Assembly: GCA_016186145.1 (NCBI GenBank)
Contig: JACPMF010000010.1
Location: 1-64,000, forward strand
Source: Candidatus Sungiibacteriota bacterium
GTDB taxonomy: Bacteria > Patescibacteria > Paceibacteria > Sungbacterales > SURF-37
Direction: 5' to 3'
DNA length: 64,000 bases
Both the position numbers and the translations under genes were made by a program. Positions within the stretch are counted from its first letter, which is position 1. Each line of letters starts with the position of its first letter. The notes under the pieces were generated by a model. It worked only from the letters and a program-made list of their open reading frames with translations, was not told the DNA's origin and ran no database searches. Below, piece after piece: positions 15,629-23,305 of this stretch.

Positions 15629-16819
15629 ATGAAACAGGAAAGAGAACTCAATGCGACAACCATTCTTCAGCACGGCGGATACAGTCCTACGAAACATGGC
15701 GGTCATCTCAATCCCCCGCTGTATCTTGATATCGCTCCGGTACAACCGGATATCGAAACAGCAGCAAAGAAATTTGCCGAGGCCGAGCTTGGCTTTACGT
15801 ATATGCGTAAGGGCCACGAAAATGCTCGCATCCTTGAAAAACGCCTGGCACTGCTTGATGGCGCAGAAGACGCCCTTGTATTTGCGTCCGGAATGGCCGC
15901 GACCAATTGCCTGCTTCTTGACCTTGTAAAGCCGGGCAAAAAACTTATTACACAACTTTCTATGTACGGGGGCACTGTTGGATTTCTTACGAAAGATTTT
16001 AGAGACGCTGGACGCGAGGTTGAATTCGTCGTTGATCCCGGAAGAACCGGCGATTGGGAAGCGCTTGCCGATAACAACACCGCCGCCATTTGGGTTGAAA
16101 TGCCATCAAATCCAAAAATCGGATTGGTTAATCTGGAGGCGATTGCGGAAATTGCAAAATTTCGGGATATTCCATTAATTGTTGACAGTACTTTCACGCC
16201 GCTCCTGTTACGCCCGCTCAAATGGGGCGCAACAATCGTAATGCGCTCAGGATCAAAATATGAAAATCCCGGCGGTACATCGCTTTTAGGATATGTAATG
16301 GGTCCGCGGCATTTCATAAATCCGATCCGAAACGGACGTTATGAACGCTACGGTGCTACCGCAAGCCCAATGGATTGCTGGCTTGCAGAGCTGGGGCTGC
16401 GAACGCTTTACCTACGCATGCATAGGCAATCTGAATCAGCGCTTTTTGTTGCCGGTTGGCTCAAGACCCAATCTAAAGTTAAAGAAATTTATTACCCCGG
16501 TCTAAAAACATCACCATATTTCCGACTAGCAAGAAAATATTTACCGGATGGCTGCGGCGCAGTTCTTGCTTTTGAACTGAAAGGCAGCAAGGGGGCTTGC
16601 AACCGATTTATGAAGTCGCTTAAAATCTTCAAGCACGTTATCAATCTTGGGGATACTCGCTCTCTTGCAACATATCCTGCCGGGACTACGCATTCAAAAC
16701 TTTCTCCGGACGAACTTATGAAAACCGGAATTACACCCTCGCTAATTCGCCTCTCTGTCGGACTTGAGGATCCGGTGGATCTCGTTTGGGACTTGAAGCA
16801 GGCCCTGAGTAAATGCTGA
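15629..16819 (+). CDS. Cys/Met metabolism PLP-dependent enzyme
   Basis: 396 residues. Trans-sulfuration family (cystathionine synthase/lyase, methionine gamma-lyase). Seen: Y-x-R region GFTYMRKGHENARILEKRLALL, cofactor-binding FASGMAAT, IWVEMPSNP, PLIVDSTFTP with the PLP Asp, and SGSKYENPGGTS with the Schiff-base Lys. LGDTRSLATYPAGTTHSKL near the C-terminus is the family's substrate-loop motif. Which reaction it catalyses cannot be told. Its place ahead of metK suggests methionine supply or recycling. GAAAGGA precedes the ATG. Confidence 0.88.
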   Translation: MKQERELNATTILQHGGYSPTKHGGHLNPPLYLDIAPVQPDIETAAKKFAEAELGFTYMRKGHENARILEKRLALLDGAEDALVFASGMAATNCLLLDLVKPGKKLITQLSMYGGTVGFLTKDFRDAGREVEFVVDPGRTGDWEALADNNTAAIWVEMPSNPKIGLVNLEAIAEIAKFRDIPLIVDSTFTPLLLRPLKWGATIVMRSGSKYENPGGTSLLGYVMGPRHFINPIRNGRYERYGATASPMDCWLAELGLRTLYLRMHRQSESALFVAGWLKTQSKVKEIYYPGLKTSPYFRLARKYLPDGCGAVLAFELKGSKGACNRFMKSLKIFKHVINLGDTRSLATYPAGTTHSKLSPDELMKTGITPSLIRLSVGLEDPVDLVWDLKQALSKC

Positions 16820-16830
16820 AAATAAAATAA

Positions 16831-16855
16831 AAGCCGTCGCAGTGACGGCTTTTTA
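16831..16855 (+). terminator. Rho-independent terminator
   Basis: AAGCCGTC - GCAGT - GACGGCTT stem followed by TTTT, 12 bases after the PLP enzyme. Confidence 0.8.
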
Positions 16856-16861
16856 AAATGT

Positions 16862-17102
16862 ACAACCGCACCGGAAGCGCTTGCGGTATCACCGTACCGC
16901 TTGGCGGTACTCGCGGTTGTTCACCCAGCACATAAATTTACATCCGCCGTATATCCTAAAGCGTAAGGTATACAAGATAATTCTGAAATACAGAGATGGC
17001 CACTTATAAATTTATGTGCTGGGTTATTGTTTCGTAGCCGCAATCCACCCCACACATAACTTATAAGTTATGTATGGGGTATTCTTGCGGACGAAACAAT
17101 AA
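16862..17102 (+). repeat. Structured intergenic element, copy B (hairpin - inverted repeat - hairpin)
   Basis: HP1 16862-16920: outer arms ACAACCGC/GCGGTTGT, with an inner GTACCGC-TTG-GCGGTAC hairpin. Central inverted repeat 16923-17024: ACCCAGCACATAAATTTA and its perfect complement round 66 nt. HP2 17024-17102: TTATTGTTTCGT-AG-CCGCAA against TTGCGG-ACGAAACAATAA, then a facing TCCA/TATTC internal loop, then a near-perfect 32-nt CCCCA...TGGGG hairpin. No coding capacity. It lies between the PLP-enzyme terminator and the metK promoter. Confidence 0.8.
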
Positions 17103-17151
17103 AGTTTTCCACAATTTGGATTGTTTGCTGCCGGAAAACCATTATACTTAA

Positions 17152-17179
17152 TTGACAAGTAACAACTATATATTATCAA
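17152..17179 (+). promoter_or_regulatory. Promoter of the metK leader
   Basis: TTGACA at 17152-17157, 16-bp spacer, TATCAA at 17174-17179. Transcription would begin near 17186, just before element D and the riboswitch. Confidence 0.5.
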
Positions 17180-17191
17180 GAGCGCGGTTCG

Positions 17192-17285
17192 CCCCGTTAG
17201 ATAACTTAAGACCGAAAATATTTCCGAATACGCATGTCTAACTCATGACGAGCCACGTTGGGTAAATAATTTTTATCTAACGGGG
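17192..17285. repeat. Inverted-repeat element D overlapping the riboswitch 5' side
   Basis: CCCCGTTAGATAA at 17192-17204 and its perfect complement TTATCTAACGGGG at 17273-17285, 68-nt spacer. The right arm is also the 5' strand of riboswitch P1 and P2. The ends match the inverted-repeat elements in copy A (4680-4779 and 4540-4654). Confidence 0.65.
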
Positions 17286-17404
17286 TGAGGGCCCTGGCCC
17301 GTTGACCCGCCAGCAGCTTGTCTACGGTTAACCGTGATAAAGTGCTAAATCCAGCCTTGGTGCGCCGAAGCTTTATGCGAAGGCGACCCCTGGGAAAGAT
17401 AACT
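17271..17404 (+). promoter_or_regulatory. SAM-I (S-box) riboswitch aptamer
   Basis: P1 pairs TTATCT (17273) with AGATAA (17397-17402). P2 and kink-turn region: GGGGTGAGGG, CTGGCCCG, then CCCG. P3: ACGGTTAACCGT. The diagnostic J3/4 segment is GTGCTAAATCCAGC (about 17343-17356). P4 is long and carries a copy of the GC-rich dispersed palindrome. GGGAAAGA on the 3' side (17392-17399) can pair with TCTTTCCC (17412-17419) to form an antiterminator. SAM binding would therefore favour the terminator at 17410 and switch metK off. This layout is typical of S-box attenuators. Confidence 0.88.
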
Positions 17405-17409
17405 CATCG

Positions 17410-17435
17410 CGTCTTTCCCCGGGAAAGGCGTTTTT
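17410..17435 (+). terminator. Riboswitch-controlled terminator
   Basis: CGTCTTTCC - short loop - GGAAAGGCG then TTTTT, ending six bases before the metK ATG. Its 5' arm competes with the antiterminator pairing. Confidence 0.85.
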
Positions 17436-17441
17436 AATTAA

Positions 17442-18494
17442 ATGCTATACAATCCACATACTTATACGGTGGAAAGCGTCACTTCGGGACACCCCGACAA
17501 AATCTGCGACCAAATTTCAGACGCAATTTTGGACGAATGCCTCCGCCGGGACCCAAAAAGCCGCGTTGCAGTAGAATGCTTCGGCGGCCACGGCGCTCTT
17601 GTTATCGGAGGCGAAGTGACGACATCGGCGCGTGTTGATTACGCCGACATCGCAAGAGAAATCTACGAGAACATCGGCCACACGAAAAACCTTAAAATAA
17701 TCACGAACGTCGTTACTCAATCTCCGGATATTGCCCAAGGAGTTAACACCGGCGGCGCCGGAGACCAAGGTATTATGTACGGCTTTGCAACAGACGAGAC
17801 GCCGGAATTTATGCCGTTTGCCGTCGTAAAGGCACATGCATTGGCCCAAGGATTAGAGGCTCTCCGGAGAAACAATTCTCTGTTTTCATGGCTCAGCCCT
17901 GATGGAAAAACGCAGGTTACCATTAAAAACAGCAAGGTTAAAACAATACTTATTTCCTGCCAACACGATGAAAACATCGAACAGGAGGAAATAAAACGGC
18001 TTTTGAAAGAACACCTTGTGGAACCGGTTATTGGAGATATTTCCAGCATTGAGATATTGGTAAATCCAACTGGTAAATTTACTGTCGGAGGATTTGACGC
18101 CGATACCGGACTTACCGGCAGAAAAATTATGGTGGATACATACGGCGGCCTCATTCCCCATGGCGGCGGATGTTTTTCCGGAAAAGACCCGACGAAAGTC
18201 GACCGCTCGGCGGCGTACATGGCCCGCTTTGCGGCAAAAAATATTGTTGCATCAGGAATAGCTAAAAAGTGCCTCGTATCAGTTGCATATGCCATCGGGC
18301 GGGCCGAACCGCTTATGGTAGAAATGATCAATGAAAAAGGAGAAAGCATTGCCGGAGCAATAAAAAACAACTTCGATTTCCGGCCCACGGCAATTATCGA
18401 ACGCCTCAACCTCCAAGAACCAATTTACCTCTCTACTGCCGCATATGGCCATTTTGGGAAAGAGGGCTTGCCTTGGGAAAAAGTTCTATATTGA
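17442..18494 (+). CDS. metK: S-adenosylmethionine synthetase
   Basis: 350 residues, a little shorter than the usual 380-400. Makes SAM from methionine and ATP in the cytosol. Signatures: VTSGHPDKICDQISDAILD at the N-terminus, GAGDQGIMYGFATDETPE, FTVGGFDADTGLTGRKI and GGGCFSGKDPTKVDRSAAY (Ala-Phe is Cys-Phe here). All ATP/metal residues appear present. No separate Shine-Dalgarno; AAAGGCG in the terminator arm lies 8-14 bases upstream and could serve when the terminator is not formed. Regulated by the SAM-I riboswitch. Confidence 0.95.
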   Translation: MLYNPHTYTVESVTSGHPDKICDQISDAILDECLRRDPKSRVAVECFGGHGALVIGGEVTTSARVDYADIAREIYENIGHTKNLKIITNVVTQSPDIAQGVNTGGAGDQGIMYGFATDETPEFMPFAVVKAHALAQGLEALRRNNSLFSWLSPDGKTQVTIKNSKVKTILISCQHDENIEQEEIKRLLKEHLVEPVIGDISSIEILVNPTGKFTVGGFDADTGLTGRKIMVDTYGGLIPHGGGCFSGKDPTKVDRSAAYMARFAAKNIVASGIAKKCLVSVAYAIGRAEPLMVEMINEKGESIAGAIKNNFDFRPTAIIERLNLQEPIYLSTAAYGHFGKEGLPWEKVLY

Positions 18495-18568
18495 CAACTG
18501 TTGGAAAGCAGCGATACCATAATCCAGTATGCTCTTTTGTATTTTAATGCGGACAGAAGGAGGAAACG

Positions 18569-19021
18569 GTGAACGCGGATATCTATACGACAGAACTCGA
18601 TCTGGAAGAGACCAAAAAAGCTGAAACCTTTGAAGAACTACTCGCGGTTGCATTGAGAATAATCAACCGACTCAGCTATCCTATCGGAATGGTCTGCGGG
18701 CCGATTACCAGCGGCGGAACCGGCTCCCAGGAAGAAAATGTAGCAAAGCTTGCTCGAGCAATACGGGCCCTTCGCGAAGAACAGGGAGAAATTATTTTCA
18801 ACCAGCTTGTGTTTGAAGCGGCAATGATGCGCATTAAAGAAACCCCCTACTACCGCGACGCGCTCCATCTCCTCGAAGCTTTTTATCGGCCGCTCTTTGA
18901 ACACGGAAAAATCAAAACCTTCTACTTTGTGACAGGATGGAAAAGTTCTTTTGGGACAAACTGGGAGCACGAGGAAGCCGTACGGCTCGGAATAAAAATC
19001 GTTTATCTGCCAGAGATATAA
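18569..19021 (+). CDS. Nucleoside deoxyribosyltransferase-like / DUF4406-like protein
   Basis: 150 residues with a GTG start behind AGAAGGAGG. YPIGMVCGPITSGGTGSQEENVAKLARAIRAL, followed by IIFNQLVFEAAM, a mid-chain FYRPLFEHGKIKTFYFVTGWKSSFGT and a final HEEAVRLGIKIVYLPE, follows the order seen in DUF4406 and 2'-deoxyribosyltransferase-like folds (N-terminal nucleotide loop, C-terminal 'E...A...G..V'). I am unsure of the family. TTGACA overlapping the metK stop may be its -35 box. Confidence 0.45.
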   Translation: MNADIYTTELDLEETKKAETFEELLAVALRIINRLSYPIGMVCGPITSGGTGSQEENVAKLARAIRALREEQGEIIFNQLVFEAAMMRIKETPYYRDALHLLEAFYRPLFEHGKIKTFYFVTGWKSSFGTNWEHEEAVRLGIKIVYLPEI

Positions 19022-19039
19022 TCAGCAGCCGACAAAAAT

Positions 19040-19064
19040 AGCACCCCCAACAGGGGCTTTTTTA
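19040..19064 (+). terminator. Rho-independent terminator
   Basis: AGC(A)CCCC - loop - GGGGCT followed by TTTTTTAG. Confidence 0.65.
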
Positions 19065-19075
19065 GTATAAATGAT

Positions 19076-19291
19076 TGTGGAGCTCCGCGTCAGAAAGCTA
19101 ATACAATATCTCCACTTCACCCAGCACATAAATTTACATACGGTTATAAAGCGATGAGATGGTTTAGCTGCCAAACTTTGTTTTTAGGCAAAACATCGAC
19201 TGTAAATTTATGTGCTGGGTTATTGTTTGTAGCTCCATTCATCCGAGCGCTCAACGCATTGAGCGCTCGGTATTCTGGAGACAAACAATAA
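19076..19291 (+). repeat. Structured intergenic element, copy C (hairpin - inverted repeat - hairpin)
   Basis: HP1 19077-19115: GTGGAG/CTCCAC arms. Central inverted repeat 19119-19220: ACCCAGCACATAAATTTACA and its perfect complement, 62-nt spacer unlike that of copy B. HP2 19220-19291: TTATTGTTTGT-AG-CTCCA against TGGAG-ACAAACAATAA, internal loop ATTCAT/TATTC, then CCGAGCGCTCAA-CGCA-TTGAGCGCTCGG. Compared with copy B, the stem bases differ on both sides in a paired way, while the AG bulge and loop are kept. It sits immediately upstream of tgt. Confidence 0.8.
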
Positions 19292-19336
19292 CTTATGCTA
19301 TAGAAGAACTAGGAATTAAAGAATCGCCTTTTAATT

Positions 19337-20485
19337 ATGATCGAATTTACCATTCTCAAAACATCGAAACGAAGCCGAGCCAGAATCGGCGTTTTAAAGA
19401 CGCCGCACGGCGAAATTGAAACCCCGTCGCTTGTCCCGGTCGCAACACAAGCAACGGTGAAAACGCTTACCGGCGAGGAATTACTGCAAACGAAAACTCA
19501 GATTCTCATTGCAAACACATTTCATCTCCATACCCGGCCGGGCGAAAACATTGTCCGATCAGCCGGCGGTCTTCATCGTTTTATGAGCTGGAAACGCCCT
19601 CTCATGACCGACTCGGGCGGTTTCCAGGTATTCAGCTTGGGGTTCGGGCATGACCTGAATGTCGGAAAAATCCTCAAATATTTCCCGGGGAGAGATACCG
19701 AAACCATTATCAACAAAGGCGCGCGGCCAAGCAGGTTGAATATCACCGAAGAAGGGGTTTATTTCCTTGCGCCGGCAAGCGGTCATAAACTATTTTTAGG
19801 GCCAAAAGAATCAATAGCCATACAGGAAAAATTGGGGGCTGATATAATTTTTACTTTTGATGAGTGCACCGCACCCCTCATAAGCGTTGAATACGCAAAA
19901 TCCGCAGTCGGAAGAACCCATCGTTGGGCAAAACTATGCCAAACGGCCCTGAAAGGAAACCAGGCCCTTTTCGGAATAGTTCAGGGCTCGCGATTCAAAG
20001 AGCTGCGGGAAAAAAGCGCAAAATTCATAAACTCTCTTGACTTTCCGGGGTTCGGAATAGGCGGAGACCTTGGCCACGACAAAGCCATGACGAAAAAAAT
20101 TCTTTCATGGACGCTTCCCCTCCTCCACCCTCGAAAACCGCGCCACCTTCTTGGTATCGGCTATCTTGAAGATATTCCGGAAATCATCAAAAGCGGCATC
20201 GATCTTTTTGACTGCACCGTTCCAACCCATTATGCGCGGCGCGGAATCGCATTTACGAGTGACGGCCGGCTGAATCTTCTACACAGCACCTTCCTAAAAG
20301 ATAAAAAACCGCTCGACCCGAAATGCCCGTGCCAAACATGCCGGGGATACCGAAGAAACTATATTTCTCACCTTATTCGCGCAAGAGAAATCACGGCCTC
20401 CTGCCTCCTGACGCTCCACAATCTTTACTTTTTCAATAATTTTGTTGAAGGGCTTCGTGAGAAAATTAAAAAGGGCAATTTGTAA
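19337..20485 (+). CDS. tgt: tRNA-guanine transglycosylase
   Basis: 382 residues. Exchanges G34 for a queuosine precursor in tRNAs with GUN anticodons. Seen: ANTFHLHTRPGE, the catalytic TDSGGFQVFSL Asp, GIGGDLGH, DLFDCTVPTHYARRG with the nucleophile Asp, and the zinc site CPCQTCRGYRRNYISHL. Complete in length. No Shine-Dalgarno; it lies 45 bases after element copy C, and a weak TATAGA box lies between them. No other queuosine genes in the window. Confidence 0.95.
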   Translation: MIEFTILKTSKRSRARIGVLKTPHGEIETPSLVPVATQATVKTLTGEELLQTKTQILIANTFHLHTRPGENIVRSAGGLHRFMSWKRPLMTDSGGFQVFSLGFGHDLNVGKILKYFPGRDTETIINKGARPSRLNITEEGVYFLAPASGHKLFLGPKESIAIQEKLGADIIFTFDECTAPLISVEYAKSAVGRTHRWAKLCQTALKGNQALFGIVQGSRFKELREKSAKFINSLDFPGFGIGGDLGHDKAMTKKILSWTLPLLHPRKPRHLLGIGYLEDIPEIIKSGIDLFDCTVPTHYARRGIAFTSDGRLNLLHSTFLKDKKPLDPKCPCQTCRGYRRNYISHLIRAREITASCLLTLHNLYFFNNFVEGLREKIKKGNL

Positions 20486-20535
20486 ATCCGTTGAGGCGCA
20501 AAGAGCGCAAGAATACAATCACTAAATTACTTAGT

Positions 20536-21777
20536 ATGCGGGTATCAAAAAAAATTACAGTGCTGGTCATAGTTATTTCAGCAGCAGTACTTCTTATTTG
20601 GCTTTGGCCGAAAGCAATTTTTTATTGGAAGAGTTTCCGCGGGGCTAAAGTATTCTTTGAAAAGCCGCCTGCCGATATCACAGAGGTTATCAACACAACC
20701 GGCATGCCGCTTACCTTACCATCCGGTTTTGCCGTATCAATTTTTGCGAAAGAGCTTGTACGGCCGCGCGTTATCATCCAAGACCCCGCGGGGAATTTGG
20801 TCGTAAGCATACCGTCTGAAGGACGAGTTGTTGTACTCCCCGATTCGAATCGAGACGGCGTTGCCGATAAAACCGAAACCATTATCAACAAACTAAACCT
20901 CCCCCACGGCCTCGCATTACTTTGCGAAGAAAAATGTTTTCTTTACGTTGCCGAATCCCATCAAATCAGCATCTACCGCTATGACGAAAAAACCTTGACC
21001 GCGGCTTTCATACGGAAAATAGCCGACCTGCCTGACGGCGGAAATCACTACACAAGAACCATCGGGTTTGGGCCGGATGGAAGGCTTTATGTATCCATCG
21101 GCTCCTCCTGCAATGTGTGCCATGAAAAAGACCCCCGCCGGGCCAAAATCTTTTCAATGCAAAAAGACGGCAGTGATTTTCGCGAATTTGCGAAAGGACT
21201 AAGAAATTCCGTTTTCTTCACATGGCATCCGATTGACGGCCGGATGTGGGCGACGGAAATGGGACGCGACCTTCTCGGTGACGACCTGCCGCCGGATGAA
21301 ATAAATATAATTGAAACAAGCGGCTCTTCGACCAGGATTGAGGCAAGAAATTACGGCTGGCCCGTATGCTACGGCAAGAACATTCACGATACGGATTTTG
21401 ACGACAACGTGTACATCCGCAATCCATGCCAAGAGCCCTTTGAAACGCCAAGCGCCATTGACATTCCGGCGCATTCAGCACCACTTGGTCTTGCCTTTGT
21501 ACCCAAACAGGGTTGGCCGGAAGAATATTGGAATAATCTTCTTGTTGCACACCATGGCTCATGGAACCGCTCCGCGCCTACCGGCTATAAAATTGTACGA
21601 TATATTTTTGACGAAAGCGGCGATTATTTAGGCGAGAAAAATTTTATCAGCGGCTGGCTAACCCGGGAAGGCGTTATTGGCAGACCGGTAGGCATATTCA
21701 TTGACTCAAACGGCATTTTGTATCTATCAGACGATAAGGCAGGTGTTATTTATCGAATTATTTACCGTGGAGAATAA
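20536..21777 (+). CDS. Sorbosone/glucose dehydrogenase-like beta-propeller protein
   Basis: 413 residues from MRVSKKIT; an upstream frame start is unlikely. N-terminal membrane anchor (about 6-24), then a six-bladed propeller: GFAVSIFAKELVRPRVIIQDPAGNLVVSIPSEGRV, DSNRDGVADK, LPHGLAL, GPDGRLYVSIGSSCNVC, WHPIDGRMWATEMGRD, NYGWPVCYGKN, HSAPLGLAFVP, HHGSWNRSAPTGYKIVR. Family members use PQQ or are sugar-binding relatives; catalysis here is inferred, not shown. Extracytoplasmic. Four Cys suggest disulfides or haem-like motifs are possible (CNVC). Confidence 0.82.
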   Translation: MRVSKKITVLVIVISAAVLLIWLWPKAIFYWKSFRGAKVFFEKPPADITEVINTTGMPLTLPSGFAVSIFAKELVRPRVIIQDPAGNLVVSIPSEGRVVVLPDSNRDGVADKTETIINKLNLPHGLALLCEEKCFLYVAESHQISIYRYDEKTLTAAFIRKIADLPDGGNHYTRTIGFGPDGRLYVSIGSSCNVCHEKDPRRAKIFSMQKDGSDFREFAKGLRNSVFFTWHPIDGRMWATEMGRDLLGDDLPPDEINIIETSGSSTRIEARNYGWPVCYGKNIHDTDFDDNVYIRNPCQEPFETPSAIDIPAHSAPLGLAFVPKQGWPEEYWNNLLVAHHGSWNRSAPTGYKIVRYIFDESGDYLGEKNFISGWLTREGVIGRPVGIFIDSNGILYLSDDKAGVIYRIIYRGE

Positions 21778-21857
21778 CGGCCGTTGACTTTTTTAAAAAA
21801 AACTGCAACGCTTCTAAAAAAGAAGCTTCTTGAAAACAAAGTTTTAAGGAGGGCACG

Positions 21858-22772
21858 ATGCTTAAAGAAGCTGCCGCCCGCATGCTCGGTTTTGCAACGG
21901 CGAACATCCTCCCAAAACAATTGGTTTGGTTTTTTGCGCGACGATTTATCGCCGGAACAGATATGAAATCTGCCATTGAGTACGCAAAAACGTTGAACAA
22001 TCAGGAATTTTCAGTATCGATTGACTGTATCGGCGAGGAAAGAAATGACGCTGCTACTGTTCTTTGGGCTAAAAACGAATACCTTGCGCTTCTCGGCGCA
22101 ATGCAAAAACACGCCATATATGGCGATATCTCACTTAAATTAAGCCACTTCGGACTTCTGCAAAAAGACGTCCCGCAAGCTGTACGCGGTTTGGGCTTAA
22201 GCGCTTTTCAATCAATAGTAAACAAGGCGGCAAAACATCAAACTCGGGTCTGGATAGACGCCGAACGCCTTGATTGGCGTAGCAGCACATGGCAGCTAAT
22301 TCGACTTTTATTCCCACCGCAATCCTATCGTTGGATTGGGTTATGTATCCAAGCTTACGCAAAAGATTCTCTTGATTTTCTAAAAAGAGAAATCGAAATA
22401 GGGGGATATTGCGGCTACGATTCAATTTCAGTTCGCGTTTGTAAAGGCGCGTATCGGGAACCGGGGCATCAACTTTACGCTTCCAAAGAACTTGAAGAAA
22501 ACTTTCTTAAACTCTGCCGCCTTGTACTTGACAATGGTCTTTATCTGCAAGTAGCTACTAATGACGATGGGCTTGCTGAAAGGGTCAGCGGTTTTGGCCC
22601 GCGCGAATACGCTATGCTGCTTGGCGCAAATCCTGAAGGAGCACGCTGGCGGTTAGCAGACCACAACAATGTTAAAATCTATATGCCTTACGGCGCGGAC
22701 TTCAAATCTTATGTGGCACGAAGAATTGCTGAACGGCCCGAATATATTTTTCTCCCGTTCAAAACCAACTAA
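21858..22772 (+). CDS. Proline dehydrogenase
   Basis: 304 residues with GGAGGG eight bases before the ATG. FAD enzyme of the PRODH TIM barrel that oxidises proline and passes electrons to quinone. Seen: VSIDCIGEERND, ISLKLSHFGL, VWIDAERLDW, SVRVCKGAYREPGHQ with the FAD/substrate lysine, VATNDDGLAER, and the C-terminal IYMPYGADFKSYVARRIAERPEY with the paired arginines that bind substrate carboxylate. No P5C dehydrogenase follows. Unusual for a small-genome CPR cell. A terminator follows the stop. Confidence 0.85.
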   Translation: MLKEAAARMLGFATANILPKQLVWFFARRFIAGTDMKSAIEYAKTLNNQEFSVSIDCIGEERNDAATVLWAKNEYLALLGAMQKHAIYGDISLKLSHFGLLQKDVPQAVRGLGLSAFQSIVNKAAKHQTRVWIDAERLDWRSSTWQLIRLLFPPQSYRWIGLCIQAYAKDSLDFLKREIEIGGYCGYDSISVRVCKGAYREPGHQLYASKELEENFLKLCRLVLDNGLYLQVATNDDGLAERVSGFGPREYAMLLGANPEGARWRLADHNNVKIYMPYGADFKSYVARRIAERPEYIFLPFKTN

Positions 22773-22795
22773 GGGGCCTTTAAAGGCCCTTTTTA
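22772..22795 (+). terminator. Rho-independent terminator
   Basis: AGGGGCCTTTAAAGGCCCT palindrome followed by TTTTT. Confidence 0.8.
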
Positions 22796-22840
22796 CATTT
22801 ACTTTCAAAATTCAAGAAATATGGTATCATTTCAGTGGTT

Positions 22841-23305
22841 ATGCAACTTAAACGCAACAAGCATCTACATTCCAAAGAGCATTTGCTTGCCGATGATTTG
22901 TCGCGCGCAATGCTCGAAGAGAAAAAATTCGCGGCGTACCTTGGCATCGCAAGACTCTACCACGAGCCGGATCTCCGCCGGCTCATGCGTTACGTTCTCG
23001 AGAAACCAGGACTCCCCCGAGAAGCCCGAGGCAAATACTTTTTTGCATCGCTCAAAGGGCTTCCAAAAAAGCCTTCTAAGCATACATCAGATAATGAATT
23101 TGATGAATTGGATCAAAAGATTTTAGATAGTTTCAAAGAAATTAATCCGAAGGAGGATTTGGTTGATAAAAAAAAATTACCTCGGGGAAGTTGGTTCGTA
23201 AAATCCGGAAAGGAAAAAAATTCTCCAAATAAACAAAAAAAGCAAAATATCATAAATGAAAAACGCAACGGCAACCATTTTAAACATAGTAAAAGAACCG
23301 GATAA
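22841..23305 (+). CDS. Small basic hypothetical protein overlapping def
   Basis: 154 residues from MQLKRN. The conserved-looking middle, IARLYHEPDLRRLMRYVLEKPGLPREARGKYFFASLKG, resembles a CPR-type conserved protein I cannot name. The C-terminal 50 residues are low-complexity Lys/Asn-rich. Its last 50 bases overlap the def start, which is long for a true overlap, so the real end of function may be earlier or the tail unimportant. A TATCAT box lies upstream. Confidence 0.5.
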   Translation: MQLKRNKHLHSKEHLLADDLSRAMLEEKKFAAYLGIARLYHEPDLRRLMRYVLEKPGLPREARGKYFFASLKGLPKKPSKHTSDNEFDELDQKILDSFKEINPKEDLVDKKKLPRGSWFVKSGKEKNSPNKQKKQNIINEKRNGNHFKHSKRTG

